Source: Ampelomyces quisqualis (Eukaryota > Ascomycota > Dothideomycetes > Pleosporales > Phaeosphaeriaceae). From it: DNA of 64,000 nt. The translations under genes and the position numbers were made by a program. The DNA is taken from assembly GCA_018398575.1 (NCBI GenBank), contig JAGTXZ010000006.1, positions 1,054,001 through 1,118,000 on the forward strand. Reading direction: 5' to 3'. The notes under the pieces are model-generated. The model had not been told where the DNA came from. It saw nothing but the letters and a program-made list of their open reading frames with translations, and did no database searches. The first letter of the stretch is position 1. Every line of letters starts with the position of its first letter. This document shows, one piece after another, positions 22,386 to 34,526 of this stretch.

Positions 22386-22889
22386 GGTGGAGTTGGTTCG
22401 AGTTCGAGTGATACTGGCTGAAGTACGGATGCTTCAGCAATAGGTGACACTGGGCGAAATTCAAGAATCAGACGGTATGGTCGCGCGAGTGGCGAAGTGT
22501 CAGTTAAGGACCCATGTTCTCGAACGATGACGATGCGTGCCAAGGGATCCTGAGTTTGCGATTCGCGCCGTTCGGACCCGCACAAGACAATGAATCAGGA
22601 TGGCTTTCTACCGGTAATCCATCGAACAATTCTGCTAACTATTCAGGAGATCATTCTTGCGGTGAAGTCCGGTCAAAGGCGGCTTATGCTTGTTACGGCC
22701 ATCCAGTGCGCCCTTACAAATCTACTATGACTCTTCGAAGTGGCTGTGGCGGTAGGCTCTGCATAGGACATTGTGGACCATGGTTCGGACCAAAGCTCAA
22801 TTGTAAAAAAAATCAATGAAATATGTCTCACTGCCTCGCTCTACTTGTGGGCTTTTCAACTTTCTCAATCACATTCGACTCCGTACGTC
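22386..22889. promoter_or_regulatory. Shared divergent promoter region RAD14/PTH1
   Basis: Head-to-head spacer of 504 bp. The frame of PTH1 is open upstream to about 22773, but the first well-supported ATG is at 22890. No single motif is named. Confidence 0.45.
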
Positions 22890-23876
22890 ATGGCAATCGC
22901 GACCACACGTGCGCACGTGGGCAGCCATACGCCAGCCCCACTAATCCCTGCAGCCGATCCCGAAATTCCACAAACCCTAACCCCAGAGCACAGCGACGCA
23001 GATTCAGCAATTGCCTTCACACTACCTACGGTACCTCTCAGTCGCAAAGAAAAGCGTCAATTCAAGAAACAAAGACACGACTCCGCACCCCCTACATCGT
23101 CAGACACCGACACCGACTCACCCGCATCCAACAAACCGTCCAGCAACCCACCCCACAAGTCCCACCCTCTCAAATCAGACAGAACAACCTTTATACTTTC
23201 CTCAATGCCCCTCGCCAAAAATGCCGTCCAAACCGTATACCCCCTATTAATCTGCTCAATCGGTAATCCAGGCAGTGTCTACGCCAACACGCTCCACTCC
23301 GCCGGGCATATCCTGACCTCATACCTCTCATCGCGCAAAAACTACAAGCCCTTCAGCAAAGGCCTCAGCGGCCAAGTCTCCGTCCCCGCTACATCCACCA
23401 TGTCGTTTGTTGGCATAATGCAAGGCTTCCGACGCACCGAGGCCGAGCCCGTAACGGTGGACCAAGACTGGACAATGTGGCAGAGCACGAGCCTGATGAA
23501 TGCCAGTGGGCGTGGCGTGTCGCGTGCGTATATGGAGTGGTTGAAGGATGTGAGGCGGAAGTATGGGGATGCGAAGATTGAGGGGAGGTTGGTGGTTGTG
23601 CATGATGAGTTGGAGTCGGCGTTGGGCAAAGTCACGATTAAGGATGGGGGCGCGAGCGCGAAGGGACATAACGGGCTGAAAAGCTGTCAGGCATCACTGG
23701 GGAAGACCAAGTGGTGGCGTGTGGGCGTGGGGATTGGGAGGCCGGATAGTAGGGAGCCAGATGTTGTGGCCAAGTACGTGCTGAGCAAGATGTCGAGTCG
23801 GGAGCGAGATGCGTTGGAGAATAGTGCGGTGCATGTATTCAAGGCGTTGGAGGAGATTGCTGGGGGGCGAAAATGA
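22890..23876 (+). CDS. PTH1: Peptidyl-tRNA hydrolase, bacterial type (Pth1)
   Basis: Releases peptides from dropped-off peptidyl-tRNA, probably in mitochondria. About 328 aa from the ATG at 22890; a Met 39 codons upstream in frame (22773) is less likely because the extension looks non-coding. An N-terminal basic and Pro/Ser-rich region of about 110 residues precedes the enzyme domain, which starts at PLLICSIGNPGSVYANTLHS: GNPG and the catalytic His region are present. The middle has RLVVVHDELESALGKVTIKD with the conserved Asp, and GASAKGHNGLKS supplies the conserved HNGL segment. The C-terminal part has WWRVGVGIGRPDSREPDVVA and VAKYVLSKMS. Codon usage shifts from C/A-rich in the first third to G-rich in the last third, without sign of transfer. 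Confidence 0.92.
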   Translation: MAIATTRAHVGSHTPAPLIPAADPEIPQTLTPEHSDADSAIAFTLPTVPLSRKEKRQFKKQRHDSAPPTSSDTDTDSPASNKPSSNPPHKSHPLKSDRTTFILSSMPLAKNAVQTVYPLLICSIGNPGSVYANTLHSAGHILTSYLSSRKNYKPFSKGLSGQVSVPATSTMSFVGIMQGFRRTEAEPVTVDQDWTMWQSTSLMNASGRGVSRAYMEWLKDVRRKYGDAKIEGRLVVVHDELESALGKVTIKDGGASAKGHNGLKSCQASLGKTKWWRVGVGIGRPDSREPDVVAKYVLSKMSSRERDALENSAVHVFKALEEIAGGRK

Positions 23877-24111
23877 CCGTGAAGAGATTACAGCCATTTG
23901 TTGCATTTTGAGGCGTTCTGGCACAAACATTCAGCATAGTAGTTGCGTTGAGATACCCAGATGAAGGCTCCCACAACAGGCTAAAGCGATCGAGACAAAA
24001 GAAGGTTCATTGATTGATGAAACGCAAAGTCTAAAGGTATCTTGCTGTACTCCGGTTAACCTATGCAGTCACCAAGCCCAAAATGAATAACACCCACTTT
24101 CCAGCTACCCG

Positions 24112-26070
24112 TCACACGGGAGCATTCTTTCTTAGCTTCTTTCGCTCCTCGAGTCGCCTCCTTGCCTGCTCCTTCCGATCCACTGGTAGTATCTCGGCTC
24201 GGTCCTTTTTCACTTGGGCTGACCCCTCTGCGTGATGGGTAGTGATTCTTGATAGGTCAAACTTTGGGTCCGTCGGTGAGTGGTGTGAGTTTGTGTCGAC
24301 CTTGGTCGGAATGTGGACGGACGTCTCTTTCAATTCAGTCTTGCAATGTCTATCAGAAGCAGTAACGGGGTTCGATCGAACATCGACATGGCGCGCAACC
24401 TTTGTGGTCCGAGAGCGGGTGCTCGCGGCTTTTGCCTTCGTATCAGACATAGCTGGCTTCTCAAGTTCAGGAAGTGATGGTTTCAACGACGTGGTATCCT
24501 TTGTGTGAGAAACAGACTTGGAGGCTCGGTGCTGTTTTGACGCGGGCTCCCATTCAGGTCTCGAGAAAGGCTTCCCAGAACAATTTTGCATCGCCATCTT
24601 ATCAATCTGGTGTATCGAACTCTCATTGTTGAGGTCCATCCAAGGGTCGATACCGGGAGAGGGCATCGGTAGCGGACTGGAGGGGAGAATCGTAGCTGGC
24701 GGCTTTGGGGGAAAGTTCTCCTTGGTAGGCTCGATTTTGCGCGATTTCAGTGGCGACCTTGAGCCTGGCTCCACTGCCATCGGATGCTCTCGCGGTCCAG
24801 CTGATACTTCGACAGATTGTGTGGAGGGCCGTGGAGATCTTCCTAGCACAATTGAAGACTCGCCCTCGGAAGTCCCCAGTCTGGTCAGAGCACTTGACCG
24901 TGTCGATGCCTCTAGCACACTCAGGCGAGGGTGGCGGCGAGGCTTGGGAGCATTGTTTTCTTTGCCAGATGAGGCCATACTTACGGATGGTGCGAACGAC
25001 AGCTCCACCCTATCATCCGGCTCGTGGTACGGTTGTACAACTTCCTTGCCCGTGTCCTCGAAAATCTGAAACGATTGCTTGTCCGACAAGAAGTCTGACG
25101 GGCGAGTGCTGGCCGATTGCTCCAGGACCGCAACTCGTGCCTTGAGTGCTGCTATCTCAATAGCTGCTGAAGCATTGCTTGCCATGGCTTGTTGCAGGTT
25201 TTGCTGGAAGTCCTTGTTTTGCTGCTCTAATTCGCGCTCTCGTTGCCTGAACTTCTTACGTTCTTGCTCGAAATTGGTAGTGAGTTCGGTGACCTCACTA
25301 TCCTTCTTCATAGCGAATTTCTTGGCCAGCTGTTGCTTTGCAATGATCTTTCTGAGCTCCTTCTCGCTTTTTTCGGCGTAGTTCTCATACTGCTCCTTCC
25401 AGTATTTGCCCGATTCCGATCGCGGCGCACCGAGATCGATTGTGATATCGCTGTCGTCCTTTGCCTTTGGCTTCTGTCCCGATTTCGGCTGCGTCGTGGT
25501 GCGTGCATCGAGCAGGGCCTCTGTCAGCTTGGTACGCGGCCGCTTCTCGCTTCCGTGGTCCAATATCAGCTCGGCACCGGGAGTCCACGGGCTCGGAAAC
25601 TTCCCAGGACAGTCGTTCGGTATGCCACTCTTTCCGACGTTAACGCGCTTTCCCTCGTTGTCCACAACCTGGGAGCCGAATGAGACTGTCTTTCTGCCTT
25701 TACTCGCTGTACCCGGGGTCATGAGTATGCCTCCGAGCTGCTTTGAGGGTGATAGCGGAGGCGCGTCATCGGGAGGCGTGGGTAGGAATACAGTTTTGGA
25801 ATTGGCCACGTCTATTTTCACCTTCTTGTCTGCCTTCTTGGAGGTGTGGTTCGCGTCTTCTGGGGCCGGAGTACCGAACAGTGCATGTTTGAAGGCGTTG
25901 ACGGCGAATTGATGGGCTGGAGTTTCAGGAGGCTCGAGAAATGTAGACTCATAGTTGGTTTCTAGGATGGTCCGTCAACACTGAGCATGCGTAGAACACT
26001 CGGGAGACATACCCGGTTGTAAGTCCTCAATCACATTCGTGATGCGCGGGCCAGTGATCCATGAGAACAT
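24112..26070 (-). CDS. CUT12: Spindle pole body-associated protein Cut12
   Basis: Coiled-coil component of the mitotic spindle pole body that in fission yeast links pole activation to polo kinase. Two exons, 26070-26013 and 25961-24112, give about 635 aa. The short first exon encodes MFSWITGPRITNVIEDLQP, a conserved family start; the intron has donor GTATGT and acceptor CTAG and restores ETNYESTFLEPPETPAHQFA. Then come the conserved PP-rich and GRKTVSFGSQVVDN motifs and a predicted coiled coil around residues 200-290 (SEKELRKIIAKQQLAKKFAM and following). The C-terminal half is disordered with many SP/TP sites, ending in a basic helix RKEQARRRLEERKKLRKNAP. The identification rests on the N-terminal motifs and architecture. 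Confidence 0.85.
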
Positions 26071-26637
26071 GGTGGCTCTGGAAGAAGAGCACCAGCAGCT
26101 AGAGACAGGTCCCGAAGCTGTTCGGAGCTTTGTAGGCGAATGTGGGAGAAAGTGCTTTGGTGTCGTGACGTTGTTTGGCGATTGTTTACGTGCCGAAACC
26201 CTGGGCACTCCGTTCGATTGGCGTTTGGACTGGGAATATTTGCAAGTGAGAGCAAGGCACAGCAAGCGACAAGGCCCATAAGCGTGAGCACCGTGCGACG
26301 AATCGTGTGACGTCGTCCGGGAGAGATACGGCGTCGAGTGTTGTTGCCCATCTGTGGAGTCAGAGCTCGAGCCATGTGGAAGTCGCGTCGCGGCCACTAG
26401 CGCCGGCCTTGCTTAGCGCGGGGTCCACCTGCCAGCATTGCACATGGCCCCCACCATGGCCACTTCGAGATGTGCTGGCGATGAAGGCTTTGCACCTCGT
26501 CAGGGACAGCGCGCATTCACTTCATTACCCAAGTAAGCGTAATGCCTGCAGTCTGAAGGGCAGCAGCTTCGGCTGCTCGTCTTGCCGTCAACTCTTATCC
26601 ATGACGGGACGTCCACTCAACCACAAAACAGCCCAGC
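26071..26637. promoter_or_regulatory. Shared divergent promoter region CUT12/GCN2
   Basis: 567 bp between head-to-head start codons. Open frames here are shadows. No specific element is named. Confidence 0.45.
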
Positions 26638-29600
26638 ATGGCGCCGCATAAAACACCGAAAAACAAAAAGCAGCAGCAGAATGTCCTTACCGGCTACACT
26701 AATGGACACTCACCTGTCACGAGCCCGATGCCGGAGACGTCGCCTGTCCGTTCTCCGTTCGGTTCACAGCCTATCGAGACCTACGAGAAGGCACAGGAAG
26801 ATGAACGCGAAGTCTTGAAAGCCGTCTTCATGGACGACTACGAAGAATCTGAGGCAAAAGGAGCATGGAGTGTAAGTATTCAGCAGATCTCAAGCTCACA
26901 TGGCCGAACATCACAAAACCATGTTTGATGAGAAGGGCCCAAACTGTTCGAGTATTGACTAACACGCTGTAGAAAACCACGGATCGCGTGCTGCGCTTGA
27001 GGCTGAGATCCTTCTCTAGTGACGAAATATCAATAACGCTCTGCGCAATGATTACTGCCACGTATCCAAAATCTTTACCTGCATTGAATCTGGAGAATGC
27101 TACCAATTTGAGGAAAAGGACCAAGGAAAAGCTTCAACTTCTTCTCAAGACGCGACCAAGAGAGCTCCTTGGGGAGGTCATGATCCATGAGATTGCGACT
27201 GCTATCCAGGACATACTCGAAGACGAGGTCGCTGTGCGGGAGCACGACGGGACTTTCGAGAATCTGGAAGCCGAACGAGCAGATCAAGAAGCTGTGGCTG
27301 CTGAAACGGCTAAACAGCAGGAAGAAGAGCTGCAGAAGAAAAGAGATGTAGAAAAGGCTGAGGAAGATCGCATCCTGCAACAAATGGTCAGTGAAGAAAT
27401 GCGTCGCAAGGATGCGATGGTCAAGCGGAAGCACAGGGCTTCTGCAGTTGCGCCAACTTCTTACTTTCCCACTGAAGGTAATGACAGTCATGTCTCGTTC
27501 GATAGGTCGGTCATGCTCCAGCACGGCGACGCTACGATAGATTGCAGCGTTGTCGAGGGTCTTCTTCCCTTCCGTACAGGTGCCGGCACGGAAAATCTGC
27601 TGGTCAAGCCCGTGAGCAGCCCAATTTCGGTCACGCTTGTATTGAAACGTGCTCGTGTTGGTGGTGGCAATTCTGCTGCAGGACCACAGCTGAAGAAAGC
27701 TATCATGGAGTTTGAAGAAGAGATGGAAGAGGTCAAGCGTCTACGGCAAGCTACCATCATGGCTGTGCTTGACTTTAAGATCGAACATCTTCCTTCCTCG
27801 GGCTGGGAAGTCAATATTTTGATGGAGTACGCCAATAAAGGTTCCTTAGGCGAAAAGCTGGAGGATGATGGACCGATCGCGATTGCAAAAGTTCGCTCAT
27901 GGACTATCGAGCTTTTAGAGGGCCTGGACTTCCTCCATCGCAGTGGCATCGTTCACAGGCGTGTCCACCCCCACAACGTACTCATGAAGAGATCGACAAC
28001 TGGCGGGCTATCAATAAGTCTGACTGATGCAGGTTTTCAGGATAGTCTCCATCGCATGCAAAACCTCTGCAGAGGCGAGCATGTTTCGACAACATCGAGA
28101 TCAGCATTTTGGATCGCCGCAGAGCTTACGCAAGATCCTAGACACACACGCAAAACAGATGTGTGGGATCTTGGGATTGTGTTCCTACAAATGCTGTTTG
28201 GTCTTGATATGCCGCAGAAGTACAATTCACCCAAAGATCTTTTGGAGACTTTAGGCTGCTCCGAGCCACTCCAGGAAATAACGCGGAAATTCTTCAAGCC
28301 CGACCCAAGGAAACGCCCATCTGCTTTCGATCTCATCCCGTGTGAGTTTCTCCGCGACGATGTACCGATATACGAAAGCCCGCCAACGCCAATACGGTCA
28401 CGCCATTCGTCCACTTCCATGGCCCGGTTTAAGCTACGTCGCGAGTCTTCGTCCGGTATTGGCGGGTCTTACTCGCGCTACGCCACAGATTGGGTCGAAC
28501 AAGGCCGTCTGGGCAAAGGCGGCTACGGTGTGGTCGTGAAGGCACGTAACAAAGTCGACGGGCGTATCTATGCCATCAAGAAGATCAAGCAAAAGTCTGC
28601 TTCTGCACTTACGGGTGTCCTCTCGGAAGTTATGCTGCTCTCACGACTCAATCATCCCTGTGTGGTACGCTATTACACAGCTTGGCCGGAAGAAGACAGT
28701 CCCGATATGCTTGAGACAGAAGATGATGGTTCAACCACTATTGACACAGAGGATTCATCGAGTGACTCAGACGATTCACAAGACGGAACTGACGGTGTGG
28801 CGTTCAGTCAGGGTACAGGGGGGCTTGACTTTATCAGCTCAAGTGGCTATCCTAAGATCGAGTTCGGCTCCGATGCAGAGTCAGAAGACAGTGACGACGA
28901 TGCCGTCGTATTTGCGTCTGATTCTGGTGAGCACTTCTGCGTATGGATATTATCTGGAATATCGGCTAATGATAAGCAGAAGATGATACCGGAACTGCAA
29001 GCGCTGGCCCTCGGTCACCAATAATGGAGAAACGAACCATGTCAAATTCGATGCCGCAGCGCAAAGTCAGATCCATCTTGTATATTCAGATGGAGTTTTG
29101 TGAGAAGCAAACACTTCGTGACCTAATTCGCAAAGGCCTTTATGACGAACCAGAAGAGTATTGGAGGCTCTTCCGACAGATGTTGGAAGGGCTTGCACAT
29201 ATCCACGGCCATGGGATCATACATCGCGACCTCAAGCCAGACAACATTTTCATCGACCTAGCGAAGATACCAAAGATCGGCGACTTTGGACTTGCCACTA
29301 GTGGTCAGTATCAGAGGCCAGACAAGAAAGTGTCGGCCGGCATTCAGGACGGCGACATGACTCGGAGTGTGGGTACTGCGCTGTATGTAGCCCCAGAGCT
29401 CAGCTCGAACATGGCTGGCAGCTACAATGACAAGGTCGACATGTACTCCATGGGTATCATCTTCTTTGAGATGTGCTTTCCATTAGCAACAGCGATGGAG
29501 CGGGATAAGACGATTCGCTTGTTGCGGGAACGAAAGCACGATCTGCCGTCAGACTTTGGGACGCCAGAGAAGTCTCTACAAGGTAGCATCATCGAATCGC

Positions 29601-31657
29601 TCATCAGCCATCGCCCTTCTGAGCGACCTAGTTGCGCTGAACTTTTGCGCACTGGAAAAGTACCCGTGCAAATCGAAGATGAGGCTGTCAAGGAGGCCCT
29701 CAAAGCTTTATCCGATCGTAACTCACCGCATTACACCAAAATGATGGCGGCTCTATTCTCGCAAAAGCCTGATACACAGGCAAGAGACTATGCTTGGGAC
29801 ATGGGTGGAATCACCAATACGATTAAAGCGAATGATGTTCTGTTGCAAAGTCTCGTCAGAGATAGGCTTGCATTGGTCTTTCGGAGCCATGGTGCCGTCG
29901 AGATCCAGCGTCAGCTATTATTGCCTTGGTCAGATTACTACACCAACAGCCATGTTGTCAAACTTTTCGATCCTTCGGGTACATTGGTGCAGCTGCCCTA
30001 CGATTTAACATTACCCTATGCTCGCAGCATAGGTAGAGGCGCACCCTTTTTGGAGAAAACGTTTACAATTGGCCAGGTCTTCCGCGACAGCTATACAGGA
30101 GGTGCTCCCCGCAGCAGTGGCGAGGCCGATTTTGACATTTTGTCATATGATACCCTCGACCTCGCGCTCAAAGAGGCGGAAGTCTTGAAGGTTGTTGACG
30201 AGATCATCGACGAGTTCCCATCATTTGGCTCCACGCAGATGTGCTTCCATCTAAATCATGCAGATCTTCTGGAAATGGTGATGGAATTCTGTCGCATCAG
30301 CCCTCTGCAACGTCCAGCTGTCAAAACCGTGCTAAGCAGATTGAACATTGCGAAGAACACGTGGCGGTCCGCACGCAGTGAGCTACGACACCCCGACATT
30401 GGTATCTCCTCAACATCCCTGGACGACCTCGCTCGCTTCGACTGGAGGGACACGCCAGAAAAGACTTTCGCGAAATTGCGACGCATCTTCGAGGGCTCGA
30501 AATACCTTGACCGCACTCATGCAATCTTTGCCCATTTGAGCTCAGTGGTCAATTACTTGAAGCTCTGGAATGTAAAGCGCAAAGTCTATATTAGCGTGCT
30601 CAGCAGCTTTAATGAGAAGTTCTACACTGGAGGTATTCTTTTCCAGTGCTTGTTCGATACCAAGCAGCGCGAAGTGCTTGCTGCAGGCGGACGATATGAT
30701 AAGCTGATCGAGGAGTACCGACCTAAAGGGCCAGGCCATGCGCATCCAAGCACCAGCTACCACGCAGTAGGAGTCAATCTTGGATGGGATCGTCTCGTCA
30801 ACCTCATGACACGGTATCTGAAGAAGCCAGAAAAATCTACGTTCCTTAAGAAGCACGCCGAAGAGGATACACCATCTATCTCGTGGATGCCGCGACGGTG
30901 TGACTGCCTTGTAGCGAGTTTTGACTCGAATGTACTTCGCTCCACTGGGGTCAAGCTAGTGTCAGAACTCATTGCCCATGGCTACACTGCAGAATTAGCA
31001 GTCGACGCTCATTCTATCGAGGACATCCTTCGTCACTACAAGGATGACAGACACAGCTGGGTGATCGTCATCAAGCACGGTCTCGCACCAGACAAGCCTG
31101 AGCTAAAGGTTAAGTCGATCGCGAAGAAGGAAGACACCGACCTACGTACTGTCGATCTACTGAACTACCTGCGCAACGAGCTCAGAGACCGAGACGCTCG
31201 CGAAGGTAGCGCAGCCCATCGCTCAACAAAGGCCGTGCCGACAATAACGGCATCCGCATCAGCATCGACAAAGCCCAATGTTGACGTGTTGATCGCGCAA
31301 CACCGCTCCAAGAAGTCCAACAAGTGGTCAATTGTCGAAGCAGCACAGTCTCGCTCCGCAGAATTGCTCTCTTCGTTCCATTCCGCACCCATCGCAGCGA
31401 TTGAGTCCAAAGAAGAAGTCATGCACCTCATCCGTGAGACGAGGTTGAGCGATCCTGACTCGTGGCGTCAAACAATTCAGAAAATGCCGATTGCGGAGCG
31501 AAAGTACCTCCAGGAGCTACATGATTTGCTGTCCAAGTACAAGGCGAGGTGGAATGAGATTAAGAACGAAGAGGGCAGAGGAAGTGGTGAAGGTGGGAAA
31601 GCTTTCGTGTACAACTTCAGGACTGGTGGGTGCCTGCTATATGATCTGGACAATTGA
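26638..31657 (+). CDS. GCN2: eIF2alpha kinase Gcn2 (CPC-3)
   Basis: Senses uncharged tRNA and phosphorylates eIF2alpha during amino-acid starvation. Three exons, 26638-26871, 26973-28926 and 28980-31657, give about 1,621 aa, near the family norm. Domains in order: RWD (Gcn1-binding) from about residue 55 to 165; a charged Glu/Lys-rich coiled coil; a pseudokinase (around 250-540) whose catalytic loop reads HRRVHPHNVLM and whose DFG is DAG, as expected for an inactive lobe; the active kinase with GKGGYGVVVKA, AIKKIKQ, a Ser/Asp-rich insert (GTDGVAFSQG region), HRDLKPDNIFID, KIGDFGLATSG and VGTALYVAPEL; then the HisRS-like domain (LLLPWSDYYTNSHVVKLFDP, LAAGGRYDKLIEEY) and the C-terminal ribosome/dimer region. 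Intron phases close exactly. Divergent to CUT12. Confidence 0.97.
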
Positions 31658-31817
31658 GGGTCATCATGTAGTTATGATCGCAACGTGGGGAACAATGCAC
31701 TTCGGCCCTCAGATTAACAACATAAAATCTCATAACTAGCCTTCTCAAGTCTCTGAGCAGCCTGTCATTCTTCAAACCCGTATCCAACACTCCCTTCCTG
31801 TACACCCATGACCTCGC

Positions 31818-32405
31818 TTACTTGCCAAAAATGTACATTGAGATGGTAGTAAGTGTCACAGCTACAGTCGTTCCACCAATGACCATCAACGCATTCCTCA
31901 CACCCTGCACAACAATCCAAGTATTTGCATAAAACGTCGATCCAAACGCAATGAAGTTCTTAATGAAGTTCATCATCGCAAAGGCTTCTGAAGATTGCTC
32001 ACGGTGGCAGTCAGACACGTATGTTACGACGGATGTGGTGCCGAGTTGTATGCCCGAAAGTGTTAGCTTCGAGGAGCAGGAAATGTGAGAGTGCCATGGA
32101 TATCAAGTTGATCAAGCCCATAGATACGATGACCAGGATGGGCCAGGGGTCCTGGTTGTAGAGAGACTAGCCCCAGGCGAAGAAGCCTGTTGTGGTGAAG
32201 ATGAGGTATGTGATCATGGGGGGAAGACGGGATTCGGGGTCGTTTGGGATCGGTTAGCTGGCTGAATAGCGTGTGCAATAGGGGTAGGTAGGTCATGACT
32301 TGCTGAATATACCATTGTTGCGCTTCGACATGGGCTTTGCCACGCTGTTGATGATATAGCCCGCTACAAATGTGGCAAGCACATTATTCTGCGTTCCTGT
32401 GCAAT
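31818..32405 (-). pseudogene. MFS transporter, decayed C-terminal half
   Basis: Minus-strand translation recovers the second half of a major facilitator in three frames: LATFVAGYIINSVAKPMSKR then NNGIF (loop 6-7), SRLPPMITYLIFTTTGFFAW (helix 7), then an in-frame TAG at 32167-32169, SLYNQDPWPILVIVSMGLIN, a frame change near 32060, then SVVTYVSDCHREQSSEAFAM and FIAFGSTFYANTWIVVQGVR to the final MYIFGK and stop. An insertion also disrupts the KRNNGIF/SRLPP junction. No N-terminal half is visible upstream. The family is recognised from the motif order (such loops carry NGG/NNGIF...RLPP in fungal drug:H+ antiporters). This is a non-functional remnant. Confidence 0.8.
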
Positions 32406-32833
32406 TGTTGTGGATGGGCTCTCGATGGGAGCAGGGGAAACCATTCAAGTCACAGGCTCTCTGGCAGGTATTGGAGAAAGCACTGTTCGAAGCATCACCT
32501 TGTACTGTTGAAATATAGAAAGACCTCGTCTGAAGATACAGATGCGGAGTGTGGAGGTATAAATACCTCTTGTGATATACTGCATCTCAGCACACAGCTG
32601 GGACCATAGTCATGAGCATTGGCGCTACTGGTAAGTATACTTCAACCACTAGGCTTACACGTGGTCCAGCTATTGACGACGGTTTCATCCTACGCTTAGA
32701 CATCACTTCTGTCCCAAAAAAATACTAAATGTATTTGACTCGGAAGCGATTGTAATTCAAACTAGAGCTGAATGTTGAACTGCTTTTCAACGTATCGACC
32801 CATAATTTTCGCATTCCAACCAACTTCGACGCA
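32406..32833. other. Spacer between MFS remnant and accessory locus
   Basis: No supported gene. Some minus-strand codons upstream of the MFS remnant stay open with several cysteines, but no start codon or signal peptide makes a gene credible. Confidence 0.4.
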
Positions 32834-34379
32834 TCAACGGCGTCTAGTCGTCGTGATCACCTCATTTAACTGCTGCTCCCAATCATTCTCTTCTGTCCCT
32901 ATATCTTCGTCCTTGGCTTTAACACCCTGCGAGTGCGCTCGCCGAATTTCAAGCGCCACTGAGAATACCTCCAGATGAACTATGAGGGTGTCACCGTCAT
33001 TATCGAATTGCTCGCCTATATCGATGAGCACGCGCGCATCAAAATTGCATTTCTGAACACGTGTCCAGCGCTGACTGTCAGGGGCTGTGTATTCGCAGAC
33101 ATCTGACAAGTGAAGCTCGGTCTACGGCAGTGGTGGTGTAGAAGGTCTGGAACCTAGAGGTGTAGGCAATACAAGATTGCGTGACGGCACGGCGGGCAAA
33201 CCCTCGCGCGAAGGTGCTTCGTTCTGTGTCTCTTCCTCCGCGAGTATACTTGCCTCAGCGGGATTCGGATCATGGACTGGGGTACTGGTTCGCGGCACGC
33301 GCATGCCAGAATATCGACGCAGCCGGTCACTATCGCGGTGTTCGGCGATCAACGACACGGCTTTCCGTGCGATTTCCACACATGCCGGGTTATCTGCTAC
33401 CTGGGCGACATTAGCGAGCGGGAAAATATTCACCAAAAGTTGGCAAACGCACCTTGATGGAGGCCATTGTGATGACAGAATCATCGCTCTCACGGTGGGT
33501 CAGATTTAGCCATGACATAGCCCGCTCGTATGTTTCCAAGGCAATGTCTGTTTCTCGACGCGGCTCGATGTCGACATCCTCTGCATCATGGATGAGGAGA
33601 TCGAGCCGGGACTCTCGGGACTTTCCGCAGCCAACGCATACATGGTTTGTTTCCGAGTTGGCGTATTTGCAGTTTGGGCACCGCCATGCACCCGGTGCGA
33701 TGGAGTCTGCAAGATTTTTTTGAGGTGTATCTATCGAAGATGGGGTTTTTTGACTGGGTGTCGGATCATCGGGTGTTGGTTTCGAATAATCTGCAGCTGC
33801 TATAGATGCTTCAAATCCTCCTCTAGCTTTCTCCTTGTCTTGTTGCTTCCTTGCTGTTTTCCCAGTCACATTTTCCGGTGCTCCAGCTAGATCCCTCCCC
33901 TTTCTCTTAGATTCAGGGTGCTGTACTAAGCCACTGCGAAGTGCAGCTGAGCTCTTGTCATGAGATCGCTTGATTTCGATCGACCTCATGTTCCACTGAA
34001 TAAGTTCACCCTTTGCCAAACGTCTGCGCAAAACTAATAAATCCTCGTGCTCTTCGAAATCAACACCCTCCTCCTGCAGCACTTCCGGGTATATGAGGCT
34101 CCGGCTGATAAGCATTGTGGTCTGTGACTCGTCGGAATAGTCTGCCACGACAACACCTGGCTCCAGGTAGGGATGGTCAGGTTGTCCAAGGATTCCATAC
34201 GATCTTGTCTTTTCTCGGAACTCTGTCAGCGCATTTTCGATCGCATACACAGAAGTCCCCAGTCGGCGGGCGATGTCTCGGTTCCAAACGGCATCGCCAA
34301 TAATGGGAGGATCATGTAGATGATACGATGTGATCCATAGCGCGAGCGGATTCAAGGGGATCCCATCATTGTGCCACAT
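32834..34379 (-). CDS. RanBP2-type zinc-finger protein with winged-helix-like N-terminus
   Basis: I do not recognise a named family. From the ATG at 34379 the first exon runs to 33453 and continues at 33400 after an intron (GTGCGT donor, CCCAG acceptor). The N-terminal part holds a helix-turn-helix-like stretch (WNRDIARRLGTSVYAIENAL). A RanBP2/Nup153-type finger follows: WRCPNCKYANSETNHVCVGC. After it comes a helical region TYERAMSWLNL and then KAVSLIAEHRDSDRLRRYSG. The frame stops at TAG 33122-33124, but a 51-base intron (33172-33122, GTATTG donor, TAG acceptor) would remove that stop and add 95 residues beginning TELHLSDVCEYTAPDSQRW; I prefer that model (about 480 aa) to the unspliced one (401 aa). 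Upstream the frame is open to a TAG that ends the macro-domain gene, so this may be the distal part of one larger gene. Confidence 0.5.
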
Positions 34380-34526
34380 TGAGAAGGACGCCGCAATCCC
34401 TGTGGTGTGAGGGTCGGATTCCACGGTCTCGAGTGGTGGAATTCCACTTGCTGGACCTTCAGCATAGTGGACTGACAATGAAGGATGGTCTTCGATGCTA
34501 TCAACTTCTCGTGTAGCAGTGTCGAG

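Noticed and set aside
32420..32640. Possible small cysteine-rich secreted protein on the minus strand upstream of the MFS remnant
   Set aside because: The frame has several cysteines but no start codon followed by a signal peptide, and it runs directly into the decayed transporter sequence.
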